This document shows, in pieces, positions 48,127 to 61,527 of a stretch of DNA of 64,000 bases (its first letter is position 1; the number at the start of each line of letters is the position of its first letter). This DNA comes from Mixophyes australis (Eukaryota; Chordata; Amphibia; Anura; Limnodynastidae): contig JAVHZZ010000004.1 of the NCBI GenBank assembly GCA_036250195.1, positions 321,992,628-322,056,627 of the forward strand. The letters are read 5' to 3'. Below the pieces are notes generated by a model that saw nothing but the letters and a program-made list of their open reading frames with translations, had not been told where the DNA came from and searched no databases. Position numbers and translations under genes: made by a program.

Positions 48127-48453
48127 GGGGCCTATTTGTCAAGATCTGGTGATATGAAAGATTTACTACTTATCACACCAATAGAAAATATTCTTTTGCC
48201 CAACCTAAGAAAAGTTTGCCGGGTAGCTGGCGATACTGGCTATCAGTGGTAAGAGTACTCTTAACACTTCATCAGTCATTGCGGATTATCTCTGCGCATG
48301 CGTGAGCCAGCATTGTTTATCCACACATGTGCACTAGAAGTGGAAGACCCGATGTTCTTTCAGCTCCACTTTCAACACAACACTGGTGATAGAAAACTGC
48401 CATTTTTACCATAGTTTTATTTAGGGCTTTTCTCCATTTGTTAAATAGGCCCC
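48127..48453. mobile_element. MITE, GGGGCCTATTTGTCAA type with TAA duplication
   Basis: 327 bp; ends GGGGCCTATTTGTCAA / TTGTTAAATAGGCCCC, flanked by TAA on both sides (48124-48126, 48454-48456). A 3-bp TWA duplication is the PIF/Harbinger signature. It contains 'ggtgatagaaaactgccatt' type subterminal blocks and an NRF1-like 'tgcgcatgcgtg' at 48293-48304. Confidence 0.82.
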
Positions 48454-49756
48454 TAAATCTAAAGTCTGAATGCTTTACCACTCTGTTTTAACATACTCCT
48501 CACTGTAATTCTGTCCCTTTCCTCACACATGTAGCAAGGAAGAGCCCAGAGTACTATCTATGAAAGTGCAAAGTGCATATGTCCTCATTTTTTAAATGGA
48601 CAAAGGGGGTCACACAATGTTTTTAAATGATGCACTGTTTACCCATTCATGTACATGCACATGCATCTCTGCAAACTTTTCAAAACAAATTATCAAATTA
48701 AAACGTACTTGTACTACTTATGTTATCTTTTATTAATGTAATGTGTAATTCTGGTGGGGGTGGGGGGGCATGGAAGCAAAGTGTCTTATAAGCTAAGTAA
48801 TTTTTTCCATTGAGAAATAAAGCAAACACCCCCACTAAACCTAATTCAGCAATTAAAAAAATATATAAAAAAATACTACTACTACTAATAGCACTGGAAT
48901 TAATACAACAGTTATGTTATCATTAGAGATGCTCAAACTAGCTGCAAATTGTTTCTCAAAAAAAAAATTGCAAACATTTCTTAAAATAAAGATTGAAAAT
49001 AACAGAATTAAATTTGAGACCATATGACAACTGTTTAGCTATGTTTTGAGCTTGCCCGCACATGTGTGATCAGGACGTAACACCTTGGAGCCAGTTCACA
49101 CATATACAAATTGGCTCAAAGGTGTTCAAGCTAACATTGATACAATTTATCTGTTTTTAATGATGAGCAGCAAACTTGGTGCTAGAACGGAGTTCACTGT
49201 TCATATAAAAACATTGTTAAAATAATTTATTATTTAAAAAACTTTATTTAAATAGAGTTTTTAAAAAAAAGATCCAAAAATACTAATTTTAATGTGAACA
49301 ATGACCATCGAACGTGAACACAAACTTCATATTTGAATCTGAGTTTATTGACAATTGTACAGTCCTTTAAAGCAGTGAAATGTGATTCAGATTTTGAACC
49401 ATCTTGAATTTTTTGAGCAATTCTAATTATTAACAATAATTATATTGTGTACCTTTTGATTAAGGTTCATCAACCTTTCCTCATGGAGCCACAACAATTC
49501 AAGTTTAATCCTACACAGGTCAATAAATGTAATGAAGGGTTATTTCTTTCATATTTTCAGATTGTTTTAGTTGGTCCAAAATGACAAGAATTAAATGAAT
49601 AAAGTGAATGTCACCAGGTGATCATGTTGTTGATTTATGTATAATAAAATGTTGACTTTCTTCCCTGCCCTTTTGACCATAGGAACTTTTCTTAAAACTG
49701 AACTGATCTGTGCTTTCCTCTCTCCTGACATATATTTTATAGTGACCAGCACTTGT

Positions 49757-49825
49757 AAAGCCTTTGTTTTACTGAACTGGATAAAACATGTCATGTTTTA
49801 TACAGTTCAGTAAAACAAAGGCTTT
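49757..49825. repeat. 69-bp near-perfect palindrome
   Basis: A 34-base arm (49757-49790, beginning AAAGCCTTTGTTTTACTGAA) faces its inverted complement (49792-49825) across a single central T. I count one mismatch in 34 pairs. It is not bounded by any recognised transposon end or target duplication. Confidence 0.95.
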
Positions 49826-50159
49826 GTAACTAAATATGGCCATAAAAATATATTTCACTCCTTGGCAACAGGTTGACATGCAAGGGAGTGGGTCTTCTTA
49901 AACAGAGCACACACACCATAAATGACAGTTTGGCAGACTTGCTTTCCATGGATTGGTGGAGTCGTATAGAGAGGCTCAGCCAGTGATATCACAGCAACTC
50001 AGCTTGTTGACTTCCATCAATCCCTTTCAGGCACCGTTTTAATTATGTGTTAGAGATTCAGCTAGTTATAATAGAGGGTGTAAGTGACACTTTACTTATT
50101 AAGAAAGCTGAAGTGAAGTGTCAGGTTAACATTCAACAACATAGTATGTTTTCTAACAT

Positions 50160-50325
50160 TTTAGATCTCCCCTCCGGAGGGTGTGGCCAACATGATGGGA
50201 ATTGCGCCATCAATCCTCTTCCCCTATAAGGAGGTTGGCAGGATGCGGGATGGTGCTTTAGGAGGATTCCTAGAATTTCTGGAGTCTCCCAAACATTTGG
50301 AAGAGTAGGCAACTATGCAATGTAA
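50160..50325. mobile_element. Degraded fragment of the CATACTTGCCAAC hAT family
   Basis: 'ctggagtctcccaaacattt' and 'gagtaggcaactatg' resemble the right end of the 56857-57154 element. The left end is not recognisable and no target duplication was found. Confidence 0.4.
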
Positions 50326-53065
50326 TGCACTTTCCTGAAAGCAAATTGACTTAGGGTTGCAGAACAATCAGCCTGAAGAAGCCAACTGAATAGTTAACTA
50401 GCTATTTAATGTGATCAGCCGACATATACATATAAAAAAGCAAATCATTGACTTTAACTTTGTAACAGATATTGCAATGTATATTTTTGTTGCAATCATT
50501 GTTTCTGCATACTGTAACCTTGAGGCTATATTTCATAATCTTTTGTTAAATAATTAAGTTAAATTACAAACTGAGAAATGTTGAGCAATAGATATTCAGT
50601 AACTAATCTGGAAGCAGCAAAAGCACTTATTTATATTTCATACATACCTTCTGCTTGAATTCCTTCCTCTTTAGTATGTAACTGGAGTACATGCTGCAGG
50701 CTTTAGACAAAGTACAATGCAGAAATATAGAATTATGAATAAGTAGAAGTAATTGTATGTTCTTCATATACTGCAGCTCTGAAAATCATGAACTTGATTT
50801 CTAACTTGATGGAAGAAAAGTTTCTCTTTCTGGAATATTATTAACTCGAAGATGATGAATATTTTGTCGTAGAAATAGGAAACTAACATACAATAAATAT
50901 TATGGTATTTGAACAGTTTAATGTACCTTGCAAAAGCTCGTTGTGAAGAATGCAGATCATTGTTTTACTCCTCAGCAATGTTAATACATTAGAATATCAA
51001 TTCATTTATCTTGAATTTTTTGGTCTTTGGTGATGAGTGTGCCTACACAATGGGGTCAGGAGTCCCTGAGAGGGACGGGGGCACAGGTACAAAGTACTGG
51101 GGCTTGGATCTGCCTGGGGGCCTAGGCCAGTCTGTGCAGTGGGAGGAGCCACCATCCTTGTGTGACCACGCCCCTTTCTGCAGCTATGGAAGAGACCACA
51201 AGAAGTTGCTGTAGCAAGGCCTGAAATTCCTCAGTGTAGTGCATAAACAAGGGTCCTGCACCTGAGGCCATCACCAGCTGAAATTATATGCAATGTATAG
51301 TTTAGATAATTGGACTAATATACTATTCTAGGGGAAGAGGGAAGTTTGGAAAATGTTACCCAAAGGTAGAAAAAACAGCATTAAGCTTATCCCTAGGAAA
51401 AGACTTCCTTTAAGGTCACTTGTCTCTCTATCTGCAACATTTACCACACAGCAGCACCAGCTTTTATCTAAATGCACCATGGTTCGCCAACAACTAAATC
51501 AATTCATTGTGACTCTTTATCCAAGTATGATTCTTAATACAATAAATATCCTCTGTAATAAACATTTAGTGGCCCATTTATTAGGCGCATATACCTACCA
51601 GTGAGTTCCTCCTTAAATGCCTTCAGAAAAATGTGAATTCATGACGGCAGGGACTTAGTAAGGCATGCAGCACAGTGATGCTCACCCAGGTCCACTACAA
51701 TGTTTCTCATAGTTGTTTCAAATTAGCCACTGGTAGATCTCTACTTCCCATAGGTGGTTCCATCTCATTGTCAGATTCCTGGAACTATCCTAGTGAGCAT
51801 TATCTGGTTGTAAAAGTCCACAGATGGGTGAACTGCTGACATGGGATGCACCTAAATGATGTTGAGTTATCGTCTGGTTATATCGGAAGGATCCCCATGG
51901 GTGCAATGATAACAAACTCAATGTTCACTTGGAATGTACATTCAAACACTCTTACCATTTCAGATACACTCATGCCAGTATGTCTGGCAACCACTTTCAT
52001 GCTTTGTTATTGATTGGGTAGTCAGTTACAGGCTTTACAAGTATTAACAAAAAAAATCACTCTTGTTGAAATCAAAAGATATGCTTTCGAAACATCATTG
52101 ATGAGTTAGTCACTGTGGCACATTACAAAACTAGCACATATGATATGAGTCATATATTATGGATCTAGAGCAAATGTTAAATCTTTCTGCAAGTAACATG
52201 TGTTTATAAGCTGTTGTGGTGTTGTTTTCTGTTTTATTTAAAGGCTTAACATATAAAAATATATGTAAAAATTTCAGGAGTGGGGGATTTGGTCTGTACA
52301 CCCTAATTTTCAAATATAGTAAAAGGTGCTAGACTTCTGTGACTGAAAGTACAATACACAATCCAAAAGGCAGATGCAGGTGGATACCTTAAGCACTAAG
52401 ACCTGGTTTATTCATAATTAAAGACAGCTATATGTTAAACTCTGCAGTAATATGAACTCTAATATACAGCGTCGGACTGGCCCAGCGGGCTACCGGTAAA
52501 ATAACCGGTAGGCCCGGCTACCTTACGGCCACACCCCCTTTTAGAAGTGGGCGGAGCAGCCCCTGGGGACCCGTTGTCCGCACTAGGCAGCCCGCTGCCC
52601 TCTCCGGCGTCACCGCTGCTTCATTGCTGCGCAATGAGAAATAACGAGTTTCCAGTCCTCTGCAAGTTACCTCTGTATGTCACCATTGTAGCAGGGCATG
52701 AAGACATCGCAGAGTTCTTGCAGAACGGAGCTGGTTTCTGTTCATACATATTGATGGACAGCCCAGATCAGACCAAAAAACTGCTGAGGAAGAGAAGCCT
52801 CGCTGAGACCTGTGAGCCTAGGGACCCGGTGACTCAGGAACCGGCTATCTGTGTAAATTGGTCCAACCTCCATTTACCTTGGATAGATTTTGATTGGTTT
52901 ATAGACTGCGATGACTGGCTGTCACTGACAGCCAGTCATCTTTCATATGCGATCGCAGCTGCGATCATGTGACCTGCCCCCTCCCCCTGTCAGCTGATTG
53001 CCTGGAGCATCGAGGAGCAGAGAGGCTGCTAAAATCAACTTATGGTAAGTAGCTTCCAGCCACTT

Positions 53066-53090
53066 GTATGTATGTATGTATGTATGTATG

Positions 53091-53128
<38 letters not shown>

Positions 53129-53142
53129 ATATATAATATATA
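53066..53142. repeat. (GTAT)n(TA)n microsatellite
   Basis: About eight GTAT/TATG units followed by alternating TA, inside the 2.1-kb hAT element. Confidence 0.95.
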
Positions 53143-54225
53143 TGCAAATTATTAATAATGTTTTTACACAATAATTTTGTATTGCTATTTGTTTATAATA
53201 ACAGAATAAATGATAGGCAGTAGTACTGTAAAGTGATTAAAAGGAAATATATTGTTAATTAAAGTTGAACTGATGATTCACAGGCATTATTTGTTGCAAA
53301 CCTGGCAAAAAAAAAATGATTAAGCACCCCCTATCGTAGGTAACCAGCAGTTTTAATTGTAAATGTAAAGATTGAGAATTAAACACACCCAGAAACTGTC
53401 GTATAATAAACCTGTGCCTTGGGCTAACAAATCTGCTGTACTAGAAGATTGAGCTTTGAAATAAACATCTAGAAATGCAAATAAAGAATATGCAATATGT
53501 TTCACTTGTAAATTTACAAGTACCTTACACGAATCTGCACATGGAGATTTTTTATAGTAAATAATATATATATATGAATTGGGCGACACTATTGCAGGCA
53601 TAATTTGAATTGGACACACAATAGTGTGGCATTTGTGAATTTTTGGTACTACTGTGTGGGATAACATTGGGGGCACTCCTGTGTGGCATAATATTGTTTG
53701 GGGGCACAACTGTGTGGCATAGGAGGGCTGACTATACTAAACTATAGGGAGGAGGGCTGCACAGAGAAAACTATAGGGAGGGGGTGATGGGACCTTTAAT
53801 GCTGAGGTGTTTTGTGTCTATAATTGAATGTGGGGCTGAATGTGTGGAGGAGTGCTGTCTATTAAATGTGAATATTATTTAATGCTGGGAATGGTTGTGG
53901 GAAATGGATGTGGGAAATGGATGTATTAAATGTAAATGCTATTAATTTATTGCAGGCGCTGCTTGGAGGGAGGGTAATCATGTTTATTTTTTAAATGGGA
54001 ATACTATTTAATGTTGGGGCTGGAGAAAGGCCTATGGATTAATTGTGGGTCCTATTTATTTAATGCCGGGGCTGGTTGAAATTTTCTAAATGTACCCATT
54101 ATTTTTTCCAAATAGGGCCAACATTCCAGGATCCAGACAAACCGCAACTAAAGAAAACAGCAGCCACAGGTGGTAAAAGTCACAAGAACAGGTAGGACAG
54201 TCTGTCAAATGATCTGAGTCTAGTG

Positions 54226-54354
54226 CAGGCTTGGCTAACCTGTGGTACTCCAGGTGTTGTGAAACCCAGCATACCCTTCCAGCAATAAGCTACTATATAT
54301 TGGCAAAGCTTGTAGTTTCACAACACCTGGAGTGCCACAGGTTAGCCAAGCCTG
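54226..54354. mobile_element. hAT-type MITE nested in the 2.1-kb hAT element
   Basis: 129 bp with long inverted ends: CAGGCTTGGCTAACCTGTGG and then ACTCCAGGTGTTGTGAAAC, with their complement at right. Perfect 8-bp duplication GTCTAGTG (54218-54225 and 54355-54362). It folds into a single hairpin. Confidence 0.95.
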
Positions 54355-56856
54355 GTCTAGTGGGACAATCCTGATTTTTGGTGACTGTTCTGCCCAATCT
54401 AAGGGGCAGGCCAACACGGTGTACTCCTTATACACACACTGCATTCTTTACATACTACACTATGGTGCTAGCTGTCCTTCGTGGACTGACCACTCCCCCT
54501 CTAGTTTCAGGTCCCGCCTCTATGATGGCTGACCACACCCCCTCTGGTGGGCCCCTAGTGTTGCAGTCCCCCCGGTGGGCCCTTCATGCCCCAGTCCGAC
54601 ACTGCTAATATAACTTCTAGAACAAAAACATGAGGTTCTTAGTGCACATTTTGCTAAAACTGTGGATGCCCATCTACCACATCAAGGTGGGTACCTACAC
54701 TTGGCACTTCAGACATCAAAGAGGGACAGCAGTCATCGAAAGGTGGTATATTTCCCCCATCTCCTAATAAAAAAATTTAAGTAATACCTGATACAGAAAA
54801 AATGTCTTTTGAATTTCTCTAAAGATAGTAGTGAAGTAAAATAGCCATACGTTCTGGTTAGTGTTCAACCCATTGGCCACAACCCCACGTACTTTATTTT
54901 ACTAATCCCTTACATTCATTTTGGACCTCTTAATGTACATAGCAAGGCTCATACTCCAAATAATGGCAATAATCAGCAAAAACATATCCTCATTCTAATA
55001 TACTCAAAACCCGTCACCTATGGGTGTTACACTGCTTTTTACATTGCAGGCCCCCTTGTCACTATGTTCACTGGCTAATCAATACAGGATGCAGTGAGAT
55101 AAGTAGGGGCAGGAATGGAAGAGCACTTCCGCTCCATCACCTGCCTTTCCTGTCATGCCATCAAATACCATATCTCATTCTGCAGTGAGAGGCTGGTCAT
55201 AGGAGCAACAGGGAGGTGGGGGTAGGCATGTTGGGGGGCAGTATGCAAGGCGAGAACCTAAACTCTGGCACGGTACTGTCTGAGATGAGTTTCTTACTTC
55301 ACTTCTTGCGAAAATGTTCCTGCCTTCATCCCAAGCTTACTTTGTCCCTTGTCACAATCTCATTTGTACAACTAAGTTTTAATTGGAAAGGTTTGGTACT
55401 TTTACTGCCCTGGGCTACTGGGCATCTGTTCAAAATTCCTCTTTTAATCTTCCACTGTGTAAGGGTGAATACACATGGGGCTAGATTTTAGAATCTGATT
55501 GACATCTCCAGTTTTTTAAACCCACAGTTTAGTAAATATACCCCCTGGTCTTTAAACAGGATGGTTGTAGGGTTGATAGGATCATTGATGTCTAAGAAAA
55601 ACGTGCAGATTGTGCAACAGGCTTCTTAACATAAGGCATAATAAACATGTTCTACTCTTCGCATACATATGCCATCAAAGCTGTGTATTTATTCACAAAA
55701 ATCAACTATACCTTTACACATACCTCCCAAGAATCGGGGCAAATAAGTCCCAAACACAACCATACCTTGATTTACCTAAACACTCCAACTCTCCAACCAA
55801 ACATGTCCAATATTTTGCCACTTTTCCCACTTCAGTGCAAGCTCCCTTTTTAGGATCTATGAATCTGCTCTGTACCACCAAAAGTGGGACATGGGCGGGG
55901 GGGAAGGAGGGGTTATGCTTTCTGTATTGTCCATTTGTTCACATCCTGTCTCTTATCCATCTAATGGTAAAATTAAAATGGAATACACCATGGTTGGATC
56001 AAAACCATTAAGGATAATTACTTTAAAGTACTTAATTTAGAACATGCAAATTAGAGACTTGGCCAACTGAAATTGAGTATATATAGTATATTCTGCTTCT
56101 AAAACTAAATAATATGAAAAAGAACTCCGCAAAAACTCTAGCTGATGCAGCGGAAGACAAATAAGTAAATCCAATTTACTTTATTGGTATCAATAATGGT
56201 TCAATAAAATACATTATTTATTGCAGAATGTATTACTACATTTTTGGCCAAGCACATCAAACTTATGGGGCTATATTCATAAGGATCATATTGATTAGTT
56301 TTAAACAAATTTACCCTGGTATTTGGCCTCATTGCCTTTTCTGCAAGGTCACCCAGTTTGTGATGTAATCTTATAGAAAATTGTCCAGAAACCTCTAGTA
56401 CATCTATAAAAAGACGAATAGCGTCTTTGTATATGAAATTCTTGTTTTTATCACCTAGTACAAGAATTAATGGTATTGTAGCAAATGTAACACTGTCTGA
56501 ATAGCAAACATGTCTTGACATGAAATCATGTTTTTTGTTAGTTTATTTTTATTCATTCAGGATATAAATAATGGGACATGATTTTTTAATTAAATACACA
56601 GTTTATTCACATTGGAATGGAGGCTTAAAATCTACATTTCCATTAATGTTCATGAATTTATGTAGTGACTGTGATATTTGTGTGACAGATAATGGCTTTG
56701 ATACAGGATTCTTTTCGGTAATCAAAAACAAACTACTTGCTCATTCCAATGAATGTCCAGTCACTACAGATCTTCATTAGGGTTGTGTCTTGATGGAACA
56801 TAAATGTGCACTAGAATCAAACAGCTAACAACAACCTCTGAATCTGGAGCTAATAC

Positions 56857-57154
56857 CATGCATGCCGCCAACTTTTGCATTTTTTTCCTGGAGGTCCGGG
56901 GGTGTGTGTGGGTGCAGGGCTCAGAGAATCGTGTCATTGGCCCCGCCCTGAAACTATCATCATAATTTTTGGCCTATAACGGCAGGGGGCGGGGTCATGA
57001 TCAAGTGTGAATCCTGTCACTAAGTCCCACCCCTTTCATGTAATTTACCGAACTGGCCGGGATATGGGAGATTGCCTGGCTTTCCTGGGAGTCCAGGAGG
57101 ACTCCCAGAAATTCAGGAGTTTCCCGGACATTCCTGGGAGAGAAGGCAACTATG
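56857..57154. mobile_element. hAT-type MITE, CATACTTGCCAAC family, diverged copy
   Basis: 298 bp, ends CATGCATGCCGCCAAC / GAAGGCAACTATG, flanked by GCTAATAC and GCTAATGC (7 of 8 match). The interior repeats 'aggaggactcccagaaattc' and 'cctgggag', like the subterminal repeats of the 21536 copy. Confidence 0.8.
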
Positions 57155-57955
57155 GCTAATGCCTATTGATACTAAGCTTTGGGTTTATATACTGCACTCT
57201 CTTGCAGTTGAAGTTGTCATCCATGAGGTCATTTAAAGAATCATTTCAACATTGTGCAACCCTGCGGGCACCGCCATCTTGGCCCACAAAGCTATACTTC
57301 CATGTATATAAAGGTGCATTCATGAGAAGTTAACACATGCTCTTGCAAAACAGTATTCACACTTTAAAGCGCCGACAATCCATAAGTTACACCTTTGTAA
57401 ACTGTGTGTCTAACAAACGAGAAGAGACAGGTACTGCATGCACTTTCATTTGCAAACATACTGTGTAGAGTTTAGGGAAATATATGTTTAGGAAACACAA
57501 CTTATTTTGTTAATAAATTAATCAATATATTCTGTAGGTTCTGGTACTGACGTATCTTGCTTGGGCTGAAATGCTGTCAACATCTTTAATAACACATATG
57601 AACCTGTCCAGCGTTTTTATAAATTGCAGTTATACTAATGACTTCTTCTGAAATCTCTGGCTGTGATTTCAGCATAAGGGTGGAATATTTTCTAATGTAG
57701 TCTCCCCGAAATGTTCCTACACTTTTCACAAATCATATATCATGCCAAATAAGTTACAATTTAAATACGTTATTGCATTTAGCATTTACTTCATCTACAT
57801 GTCAAATTTGCAATTAATAAATCAAAGTCAAACTTCATGTTGTTGACATTAATTGCTTAATGTTATCACTGGGACGCCACATAAGTTCATGCAGTTGGAA
57901 TAATACATTAAGTTTACACAAGTTCTATATGAATCATCTGAGTCATCGACATACA

Positions 57956-58657
57956 GGGCCTGATCCATTAAGGCACGCAAAACAAATATAAATGGCGTTT
58001 TTTAAAAAAAAAAAAAACATACATAATTCATGCATACACAAGTCCGTATTGAAGTAAAAGCGGATCTCAAGAAACGTCTCTTGCTAATTAGGGGTCTAGG
58101 TGCACTCTATTTTGACAGACACAATACACTGCACAGGATATGTTCAATACATATGTGGTATATAAAGTCCGAAAAGAACGCAGAGAATAAAATAATAATC
58201 AATTATACATAATATTTTTTTTTTATAAAATACATGTATCTGTATGTTATTAATGTCTACTGTACATAAATTGCATTTTTACAGTTGCTCCTGTTTGCAA
58301 ACACATGTTCTAGCCTGCATACACCACCGTCATCACTATCAGTCAGCACTTACACATGCCTTCTTTCTGGTGAAAGTGATACAACAGAAAACAATCTACC
58401 TTTGAGAAGCCCAAAGCTTGAATCGGACGTTGCTTCGTAAGCTCGAACTTGGCACGCCCTTACTGTACATTGACTATGTGCATACCCCCATTCCCTTCAC
58501 CGTTCCACACATGAAATCATAGGCTGTAGTTAGTGTCCTTGGCGCTCGAAGATGAATTGAATGTTCTTGCATTAACTAGCGTATAGTCCGGTTCTGGGCA
58601 TGCGTAGGGCGTGTTTACGCTAAATTTATCAGCATTTGGGCCTGGTGACTCAGGCCC
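57956..58657. mobile_element. GGGCCTGA-bounded DNA element, 0.7 kb
   Basis: Left GGGCCTGATCCATTAAGGCA, right 'gggcctggtgactcaggccc'. Its right half, inverted, matches 41770-41990. A second block near 58020-58090 ('acataattcatgcatacaca') echoes 'acatacaattcatctttgaa' of the 41.8-kb copy, so it has inverted-repeat organisation. No coding frame was recognised; the superfamily is uncertain. Confidence 0.7.
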
Positions 58658-59158
58658 ACGGTTGCCACAACTCTTCCCTTGTTTGTGCTGGTTTCTCTAG
58701 TCCTGGTTTTCATTTGAATACAACCTAATTAGGACTCTCAGGTATCTTGATTTGCATAAGGCACACCTGGATTTTCCACTAAAGTTCTAACCTATGATGC
58801 TTATTTACCTATAACTCACAATGCTGATGCTCCTATATTAATGGGAAAATAGAGGAGATACACTTCTGGGTAAAAGCAAATGATAGCTGCTGTTTAATGG
58901 TTTTATCATATGCACAGACATGATCACCAAGTATTTCTTACTATGCTAAACAATACAATGAGAAGGGAATGTCCCGCAGTGTGGGGGAAAGACAGGGGAC
59001 GTTTTATATGTGTTTTAGAAGTTTTTAGAAATGGTGTTCAGAATTACGGATAAAAACCTTTTTCATTAAACATAAATAATAAATTATATGTCTGTATATC
59101 AGAAAAGTATATATTTTCTTGCTTTCCTAATACAGTATATACGGTACATTCACTCTCG

Positions 59159-59372
59159 GGGGCTGATTCAATTCTGCCGCGAACAACGCGGCGTTAACAG
59201 TATTACCGTTAATACGGTAATTTTAACCTGTATTTCACCTCGCAGCTCAGGGAGCCGTGAGTAAAAATCCAGCGTTGAAATTACCGTATTAAGGCTAATT
59301 ATGCGCAGTTTTACCATAATAACGGTAATACTGCTAACTCCACATTATTCATGGAAGAATTGAATCGGCCCC
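59159..59372. mobile_element. MITE, GGGGCTGATTCAATTC type
   Basis: Ends GGGGCTGATTCAATTC / GAATTGAATCGGCCCC, 214 bp. Internal blocks 'ttaccgttaatacggtaa' and 'taccataataacggtaatac' are mirror-like repeats shared with the 1821-1966 MITE. Confidence 0.8.
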
Positions 59373-60989
59373 TCATAATATTCACTAATTTATATGCAGA
59401 ATATATTGCAGAATTGTCAATTCCTCAGTTTACATCGGGGGCTTTAAGGGTTCTCTTGGAGGATTACGTTCACCATTATATATAAGATTTGATGGAAGAA
59501 TAATATAATATTCCAGGGCCATTGCTTCTGCTCTGGCAGCCCATGCGGTTGCTATGTGGCCCAGCCATGTTTGTTAATGAGTGGAACTGAAATTTGTAAC
59601 GTTTCTCCACTGCTCTTGTGCCAGCGATTGCACATGCTCAGAAGATCACAATATTTTGCTATGGAACCTTGTATGTCCCATGTTATATATATATATCCAG
59701 TATGCCAGTTGACCTCATCGATGCTTGGAGTCTACCAGTAGATGACCTGGTATGATGTGTGGCCAGTACGAGCAAGAACTGTTCGCATGGTGGTAAGTGG
59801 TAAGTGTGTGTATCCTGTCTGCAGTTTACCATTCCTAATTAGAATCTTAAGCTTTTTTCTATATATTGCACGAATTAAAAATGTGTTCATAAGAGAAACT
59901 AGTATTATTATTTTATTCCTTAATTAGTGGCGTCCATGTATCTGATAATTCTTATGAATTATTGATTAGATAGACTAATTTCCTGTTTGCGTGCAAAGAT
60001 TTAAAAGACCTGTCACAAAACTTTGATAGGGCTCAGAAGAATATTAAGCATGTAAATCCAAGTTACTCAAAGTAGCACATTGTGTTTAATTCGTAGGTGT
60101 CTAGTGACAAATAATTTCAAATACTTATTCCGAGAGAAAACATTGCAAGAAGAGAATGCTTTTGCATAGAGCCTGCAGATTATTTCATATCTCCAAAATT
60201 ATTATACCAACACATCTATATAATACATAACCATCACCCAATACTGAAAAACGTGAATTTATAAAAAAAAATTCTCTATGGCCATTAGGACTAAAAACTC
60301 AATTTTTAACAACGATTTCCAACAATACATACTTGGTCACAGCAGATTAATGATTCCTATAATGACCTAGTCAAGATAAATACTGTATTTCTTGCTTATT
60401 GGGGCTATCCCTTATTAACTTTAACTAGAATAAATAACAAAAAAAAGCACAAAGTGGACTTGCATTAAAGAAGAATGGAAGCATAATTGACACAAATGAT
60501 ATAATTTATCTTACAACTGCAAAGCTGTGAAAAAGGAACTGCGGCATATATTTCTTCAGCAATTTTACTCCAACTGAAAGTTTATTACAGTGTCAAGAGG
60601 AGTTTTGCCACCATTGAAATGGATGGGAATCTGAGCATCCTATAAATGTTCCCACCATAATCAGTATCGTAATTTGGTACTTCTTGCCTATTGAGGATTT
60701 TACAGCTTTTACTAATTGAGAAATGTATCAAAAAAGTGAAGAGAGTTAACACAGTATCTTGCTAATCATGTGTTATTAGACAGTTTGAGCACTCATATCT
60801 TATGATTTAAGATAAAAAAGATATTTTAATACAAGTATAAAGATTATTGATCCCTATGTAATAATGCATGGCCCATTCAGATGTGAAAGTGTGCAGTATT
60901 CTTAGTGCATAATCTATTTTTACATCTAAGCTCATAGCAACATATTTTCATACGAGGTTCATGCGGCGTAAACATTGAAGCTTCCAGGT

Positions 60990-61045
60990 TTGATCACTTC
61001 GCCATACATATCCTCCTACCTCTCTGCTGCTTTTGACACCATTAT
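60990..61045 (+). mobile_element. L2-clade LINE fragment (left part)
   Basis: Reads YLSAAFDT in frame, corresponding to RT motif A ([12 protein letters not shown] in the 10.35-kb copy). It is interrupted at 61046 by a hAT element. The left boundary is uncertain. Confidence 0.65.
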
Positions 61046-61098
61046 CAGGGCCACCGTAACAACATTACAGGCCTCCGGGCAAAGCAGTGCATCGGGGC

Positions 61099-61138
<40 letters not shown>

Positions 61139-61527
61139 CTCTTTTTTGCAAATGCTCCTTAACTTACCTTTCAATCGCCTTATTCTCAGAGTCCGATCCC
61201 CTTTTCTTCTTTGTTCGTCGCTGTTGCTGTTCTGCGCTTTTCCGTGCTGCGCTCCTCCATGCTATGCTCGCAGTGGATATCGGGCGTGATGATGTCATCA
61301 AGCCCAACATTCACTGCGAGCGCAGCACTGAAGAGGGGACCAGGGAGGGAGCCGGATCACCACTTGACCTGACCACCTGACTTGAACGGTCAGGTGACCG
61401 CAAAAGGTAAGTTGTTTTTTTTGTTTGTTTTTTTACAGGATTTTTTATTTTCATCCTGCCTTGGGCCCCCTTGCCTGCCTGGCCCCCGGGCACCTGCCCA
61501 TCGTGCCCAGTCGAAAAGACGGCCCTG
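61046..61527. mobile_element. hAT-type non-autonomous element inside an L2 fragment
   Basis: 482 bp, ends CAGGGCCACCGTAAC / AAAGACGGCCCTG, flanked by ACCATTAT and ACCAATAT (7 of 8). It contains an (AT)n tract at 61100-61136. The open frames at 60975 and 61087 span it without any known domain. Confidence 0.85.

Larger units (their letters stand above)
52467..54604. mobile_element. hAT-type non-autonomous element, 2.1 kb
   Basis: Ends CAGCGTCGGACTGG / CCAGTCCGACACTG with a perfect 8-bp duplication CTAATATA (52459-52466 and 54605-54612). The termini are related to those of the 3.2-kb element at 16464. The interior holds a (TATG)n(TA)n tract, a GGGCACTACTGTGTGGCATA array (53590-53725), a TTTAATGCTGGGG array (53800-54080) and a nested hAT MITE. 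A 141-codon frame at 52547-52972 has no transposase-like motif that I can identify. Confidence 0.93.
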
